A stretch of 8,498 nucleotides of DNA from an uncultured Erysipelotrichaceae bacterium (GTDB taxonomy: Bacteria; Bacillota_I; Bacilli_A; RFN20; CAG-288). The DNA lies in contig CACXYG010000049.1 in NCBI GenBank assembly GCA_902771745.1, forward strand, positions 2,231 through 10,728. Direction: 5' to 3'. How positions within the stretch are numbered: the stretch's first letter is position 1; the number at the start of each line of letters is the position of its first letter. The translations under genes and the position numbers were made by a program. Shown piece after piece: positions 5,744 through 8,498 of the stretch. A model generated the notes under the pieces. The model searched no databases. It was given only the letters and a program-made list of their open reading frames with translations, and was not told the origin of the DNA.

Positions 5744-6352
5744 TTATAATACACCTAATTTTTTAAGTTCGTCTCTGGCGGTCTCTTCTTTGTAAAGAAG
5801 GGTTGCAAAGCCAAGAGATTTAGCGGCGAGGATGTTATCGATATTATCATCGATGACAAGACATTCCTCGGCCATGAAATCAAACTTCTCAATCAAGAGA
5901 CGATAGATTCTGATATCCGGTTTTCTCATTTTGACACGATAGGAGACAAGAACACCTTCAAATTCCTGAAAGAAAGGATATTTAGAGGAGATATGTTCAT
6001 AACCATCTTTGGCATAGTTGGAGATGAGATATAATGGATAACCTTCTTTTTTCAAATCATAAAGGAGGTCTACACCTTTTTGAATCGGTGTATAGGCGTC
6101 GAGCAGTTCTTCGGAAAAAAACCTGGTGATTTCTTCTTCGTATTCTTTAGCCAAAGCGACCACAGTCGGAAGAGGATCTTTATAAGTCTGATAAATACCA
6201 AGGTCAAACTTATCCCAGATGGGTGCATGATGAATGATATCACGGACTTTTTCTCTTACACTGGTATCGGGATATAACTTCTTGAAGTATTCGTCACCGC
6301 TGGCATCGATTAATACACCACCTAAATCGAAGATAATATTTTTGATTTTCAT
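5744..6352 (-). CDS. HAD-superfamily hydrolase (subfamily IA type, DLGGV class)
   Basis: The protein is a probable cytoplasmic phosphatase of the haloacid dehalogenase superfamily, 202 residues long, complete and typical in size. The motifs are in order. Motif I is IIFDLGGVLID (6-16) with nucleophile Asp9. Motif II is LISN (109-112) with Ser111. Motif III is RKPD (143-146) with Lys144. Motif IV is VIDDN (166-170) with Asp168 and Asp169. A helical cap lies between motifs I and II, as in subfamily IA. At the second Asp of the usual DxD there is Gly11. This DLGG/DLGN form is common in the YihX/epoxide-hydrolase-N-like branch, so loss of activity is not implied, but the general acid must come from elsewhere. 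The substrate cannot be read from sequence; a sugar phosphate is one possibility. GGGGTGA lies 3-4 bases before the ATG. It follows gpx on the same strand after 56 bases that appear to hold its own promoter. Confidence 0.92.
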   Translation of the reverse strand: MKIKNIIFDLGGVLIDASGDEYFKKLYPDTSVREKVRDIIHHAPIWDKFDLGIYQTYKDPLPTVVALAKEYEEEITRFFSEELLDAYTPIQKGVDLLYDLKKEGYPLYLISNYAKDGYEHISSKYPFFQEFEGVLVSYRVKMRKPDIRIYRLLIEKFDFMAEECLVIDDNIDNILAAKSLGFATLLYKEETARDELKKLGVL

Positions 6353-6370
6353 ATTTCACCCCATATAAAA

Positions 6371-6396
6371 TGGCTGATATTATATCATACCAGCCA
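6371..6396 (-). promoter_or_regulatory. Extended -10 promoter for the HAD gene within a short inverted repeat
   Basis: On the - strand TGATATAAT (6379-6387) is an extended -10 with a perfect TATAAT (6379-6384). Transcription would begin near 6372, giving a leader of about 20 bases that includes GGGGTGA (6356-6362). The -10 sits inside a 14-base loop flanked by the 6-bp inverted repeat TGGCTG/CAGCCA (6371-6376 and 6391-6396). The repeat could also act as a weak terminator for the upstream gpx transcript, as it is followed by ATTTTATAT, or as an operator. Confidence 0.45.
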
Positions 6397-6408
6397 CATT
6401 TATGTATA

Positions 6409-6951
6409 TTACAGTAAGGATTCTACACAAGCTTTGACCTTTTCCATATCATCGGTTGGTTCAAAGCGAGCGACGACATTTCCGTCTCTAGAGACAACGA
6501 ATTTGGTGAAGTTCCATTTGATATCAGGATTATTCTTGTAATCCGGATCAATCTTAGCCAGCATCGCATTCATCATATCGGCCATCTTACCTTCGCCAAA
6601 GCCTTTAAAGCCCTGTTGCGATTTCAAATAGTGATATAAAGGAAGTTCCAGTTCACCATTGACATGCGCCTTCTTCATCTCATCACACTGGGTGTGATAA
6701 TAAAGCTGGCAGAAATGATGGACTTCTTCATCGCTTCCTGGGGTCTGATTGGCAAATTGATTACAGGGGATATCTAAGATTTCCAGGCCTTTGGCATGTA
6801 ACGCTTCATACATGTTTTCCAAGGCTTCGTAATGAGGAGTAAAGCCACATCCGGTGGCAGTGTTGACGATCAAAAGAACTTTTCCTCTAAACTTCTCCAA
6901 GGTCACATTGTTGCCGTCACGATCTAAGACAAAATAATCATAAATTGACAT
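6409..6951 (-). CDS. Glutathione-peroxidase-family thiol peroxidase (Cys type)
   Basis: This predicted cytoplasmic peroxidase reduces hydrogen or organic peroxides. Bacterial members of the family often use thioredoxin, not glutathione. The peroxidatic cysteine is Cys35 in VNTATGCGFT (29-38). The other catalytic-tetrad residues are Gln65 in PCNQF (62-66) and Trp146-Asn147 in KWNFTKFVV (145-153). The codon is Cys, not selenocysteine. At 180 residues it is longer than the roughly 160-residue BtuE/BsaA type. The extra length lies between the LPLYHYLK segment (103-110) and WNF, in a charged, methionine-rich insert (GEGKMADMMNAMLAKID). The resolving cysteine is uncertain: Cys81, Cys89 and Cys63 are candidates, and the usual FPVF-like stretch is replaced by HTQCDEM. 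AAGGAG (6961-6966) lies 9 bases before the ATG. The gene starts 15 bases after the GGDEF gene's stop, so the two form an operon. Confidence 0.93.
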   Translation of the reverse strand: MSIYDYFVLDRDGNNVTLEKFRGKVLLIVNTATGCGFTPHYEALENMYEALHAKGLEILDIPCNQFANQTPGSDEEVHHFCQLYYHTQCDEMKKAHVNGELELPLYHYLKSQQGFKGFGEGKMADMMNAMLAKIDPDYKNNPDIKWNFTKFVVSRDGNVVARFEPTDDMEKVKACVESLL

Positions 6952-6966
6952 GGTAAATTTCTCCTT

Positions 6967-8229
6967 CTATGATGTCCGTTTACTCTTCTTGTTCTCGTAC
7001 ATTCTCATATCAGCTAAATCGACAAGTTTATCACCAGAGCTGCTCTCATGATAGAAGGAATAACCATAGGAGACATCTAAGTGGGTTACTTTCTTATTAT
7101 AGCAATCTACCTTCTGAATGACTTTTCGGGCAGCAAGAGTGATCTTTTCAAGTTCTTTTTCATTCGAGGAATCGATGATAGCGATAAATTCATCTCCACC
7201 ATAACGGGCTAAGAAGCCATTTTCAGAGACGACCTGTTCTAACTTGGTGGCCACTTCCTGTAAAACGGTATCACCCGTTTCATGTCCAAGGTTATCATTG
7301 ATCTCCTTGAAGTGATCTAAGTCGAACATGATGATGGCAAATTCTTCTTTGGACTGGAGATAGTCTTTCAACTGGGAGAAGAAGTAACGGCGGTTAGGAA
7401 TGTTGGTAAGATAGTCCAAATCCGCAATGGTTCTCAGCTTTGCCTCAATCTTCCTCTGCATGGTAATATCGTGGAAGGAACCAACAAGACCCACCGTTAT
7501 ACCGTTTTGTTTCATCGGCGATTCTACATAGGAGATATAGTGTTTCTTGCCTCTGTGGATAAAGGAAGTGACACCAGAGACGATTTCCCCATTTTCTAAG
7601 ATACGTTTTTGGTTAGAGACAATCTGTTCCACTCCTTGTGGAGGGAAGAGTTTCATCTCTCCGATGGTATGACCTAAGAGCTTTTTAGCATTGGGCAATT
7701 TAAAGTAGCGCATGAACTCTCTGTTGACACCTAAAAATCTCAGTTCGGTGTTTGTCCAATAGATAGGGAATGCAGTGGTTTCCAAGACTTCTTTCAAGAT
7801 CAATTGATCAGGAATGGCATGGGTATAGAATTCCTGATTGAGCATCTCAAGATCCTGAAGGTTATAGAAATTGACAAAAGCATAGACATCGCCATCGACA
7901 ATCGCGCATCTAACAAAACCAGCTAAAGATTGATACTGACCATCTTTCTTTTTACCTCGGCAGGTAAAAGAAACACTCTCTTTAGGATTGGAGACGACTT
8001 CGATGGCTTTCTCGATGAGCTCTTCAATATCGTCGGGGTGGAAATGCTGGCGCCAGAAATCATTGGGATCCATAAATTTGGAATCCAGCTCTTTGGTAAA
8101 ACCGAAAAACTCACCGGCTCTTCTGGAATAATTGAAGAGTCTAAACCATTGATGTTCCACGTCAAGTTTAAAGACAATAGTGATAAAAGGTGATTCTTGG
8201 ACAAAATCGATGCTCTTATTATCGTTCAT
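6967..8229 (-). CDS. Cytosolic PAS-PAS-GGDEF diguanylate cyclase
   Basis: The 420-residue product is predicted to make cyclic di-GMP from two GTP under control of two sensor domains. Residues about 10-125 form a first PAS domain with the typical HPDDIEEL segment, and about 145-260 a second one ending in a GSFHDIT-type strand. The linker KIEAKLRTIA leads into the GGDEF domain (about 268-418). That domain contains DYLTNIPNRR (272-281), FDLDHFKEIND (302-312) with metal-binding Asp303, GHETGD, and an intact GGDEF at 344-348. The RxxD inhibitory site expected just upstream is absent (SENG at 335-338), so product feedback by that route is not expected. No membrane segment is present. The ATG at 8229 is chosen because AAAAGGA (8238-8244) lies 8 bases upstream. 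A TTG at 8235 in the same frame would be only 2 bases from it. It leads the operon with gpx. Confidence 0.93.
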   Translation of the reverse strand: MNDNKSIDFVQESPFITIVFKLDVEHQWFRLFNYSRRAGEFFGFTKELDSKFMDPNDFWRQHFHPDDIEELIEKAIEVVSNPKESVSFTCRGKKKDGQYQSLAGFVRCAIVDGDVYAFVNFYNLQDLEMLNQEFYTHAIPDQLILKEVLETTAFPIYWTNTELRFLGVNREFMRYFKLPNAKKLLGHTIGEMKLFPPQGVEQIVSNQKRILENGEIVSGVTSFIHRGKKHYISYVESPMKQNGITVGLVGSFHDITMQRKIEAKLRTIADLDYLTNIPNRRYFFSQLKDYLQSKEEFAIIMFDLDHFKEINDNLGHETGDTVLQEVATKLEQVVSENGFLARYGGDEFIAIIDSSNEKELEKITLAARKVIQKVDCYNKKVTHLDVSYGYSFYHESSSGDKLVDLADMRMYENKKSKRTS

Positions 8230-8237
8230 ACACAAAT

Positions 8238-8244
8238 TCCTTTT
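8238..8244 (-). promoter_or_regulatory. Ribosome binding site that fixes the diguanylate cyclase start
   Basis: On the - strand AAAAGGA ends 8 bases before the ATG at 8229-8227 and only 2 bases before the in-frame TTG at 8235-8233. Normal spacing favours the ATG and a 420-residue protein. Confidence 0.7.
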
Positions 8245-8265
8245 AATTATATTTATTTTAGTACA

Positions 8266-8294
8266 CTTTTATCTTATTTTAAAGGATTTTCCAA
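8266..8294 (-). promoter_or_regulatory. Weak candidate promoter for the diguanylate cyclase-gpx operon
   Basis: On the - strand TTGGAA (8289-8294) and TAAAAG (8266-8271) are separated by 17 bases, and each matches 4 of 6 consensus positions. The surrounding stretch is very AT-rich, so chance matches are likely. Confidence 0.25.
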
Positions 8295-8363
8295 GAAATA
8301 TTAGATAGATGTAAAATAAAATAAGTACTGATTTGCACGTAAGGGCTATTCAACGTTTTGAGT

Positions 8364-8369
8364 TATAAT
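8364..8369 (+). promoter_or_regulatory. -10 box upstream of the structured right-edge element
   Basis: A perfect TATAAT would place a transcript start near 8376, just before the block of nested complementary segments. No good -35 hexamer lies 16-18 bases upstream and the extended TG is not present, so the call rests on the hexamer and its position. Confidence 0.4.
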
Positions 8370-8375
8370 ATTAGT

Positions 8376-8480
8376 GCCATCTATCGATGACTCCTAAACA
8401 CAGGGAGTTGTTGGTGGATGAACGAAGCCCTGGACTTGGCGGTTCTCTTCGTTCACCCACCAATAGCAGAACCGCCAAAA
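8376..8480 (+). ncRNA. Candidate structured RNA with two interlocking helices; family unknown
   Basis: Three sets of complementary segments fill about 100 bases. First, ACTCC (8390-8394) pairs with GGAGT (8404-8408) around a 9-base loop. Second, A (8411-8427, TTGGTGGATGAACGAAG) pairs with A' (8447-8463) at 16 of 17 positions, with one A-C mismatch. Third, B (8436-8446, TTGGCGGTTCT) pairs perfectly over 11 bases with B' (8468-8478). B lies inside the A/A' loop, and A' lies inside the B/B' loop. In addition CAGGG (8401-8405) is complementary to CCCTG (8428-8432). Only 4 bases separate A' from B', too few to cross a full 17-bp helix, so the two helices are more likely alternatives or a partly opened pseudoknot. 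The block is clearly richer in G and C than its flanks. No T run follows, so it is not a simple terminator. It could be a 5' regulatory leader of a gene beyond 8498 or a stand-alone small RNA. The strand is inferred from the TATAAT at 8364. Confidence 0.5.
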
Positions 8481-8498
8481 CATGAAAAACAAACCTAA

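Noticed and set aside
8230..8235. TTG start for the diguanylate cyclase, adding two residues
   Set aside because: It is only 2 bases from AAAAGGA, while the ATG at 8229 has normal spacing of 8 bases.
8260..8329. Imperfect inverted repeat AGTAC...CTTATTTTA / TAAAATAAGTACT upstream of the cyclase
   Set aside because: It is almost all A and T, is interrupted by extra bases in one arm, and such matches are expected by chance in this AT-rich gap.
8390..8408. Twister ribozyme resemblance (CCTAAACAC near GGGAG, and AAGCCC downstream)
   Set aside because: The short pieces recall twister-conserved bases, but the two sides of the internal loop are adjacent with no second stem between them, and the rest of the order does not fit the twister fold.
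8376..8480. Intrinsic terminator for the right-edge element
   Set aside because: Neither hairpin is followed by a T run on either strand, and the crossing pairs are not terminator-like.
8482..8498. A coding start at the ATG at 8482 (reading MKNKP)
   Set aside because: No ribosome binding site precedes it; strand B' of the predicted helix ends 3 bases before it, and only five codons are visible before the window ends.

Overview
The window looks like chromosomal DNA from an AT-rich Bacillota (Firmicutes) bacterium, most like the Erysipelotrichia or related gut lineages. This rests on AGGAGG-type ribosome binding sites, TATAAT-type promoters, A/T-flanked hairpin terminators, a Bacillus-type LeuRS without the Zn1 cysteines, and a lipoprotein with a long Ser/Glu-rich tether. 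The lineage is an inference from style, not from a search. Nothing here looks like a phage, plasmid or transposon.

Layout. Bases 1-405 hold the end of an unidentified membrane protein on the + strand, followed by leuS (468-2879), which ends in a strong hairpin terminator shared with the convergent gene. On the - strand, 5287 down to 2937 is a tight three-gene unit: dut (dUTPase), an aroE-aroK fusion (shikimate dehydrogenase plus shikimate kinase in one chain) and a Ser/Glu-tethered lipoprotein. Divergent from dut is a small NATD1-like acetyltransferase (5411-5704), whose terminator is shared with the convergent HAD hydrolase (6352-5744). Further right, again on the - strand, a PAS-PAS-GGDEF diguanylate cyclase (8229-6967) is followed 15 bases later by a glutathione-peroxidase-family gene (6951-6409).

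The genes are mostly housekeeping: leucine charging, dUTP removal, two shikimate-pathway steps and peroxide detoxification. They sit beside one c-di-GMP signalling gene. I see no single pathway joining all of them; the two compact - strand units are the most meaningful groupings.

The least ordinary parts are non-coding. At the right edge (about 8375-8480), after a TATAAT box, lies a compact block with two long complementary pairs in the order A-B-A'-B'. Each hairpin holds one strand of the other in its loop, which is the layout of a pseudoknot or a two-state RNA switch. I cannot match it to a known RNA family, and its downstream gene is outside the window. In the dut leader, a perfect 8-bp inverted repeat sits between an AAAGG sequence and the start codon, so that folding would bring a distant ribosome binding site to working distance. 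The aroE-aroK fusion also carries unusual residues at several substrate-binding positions.
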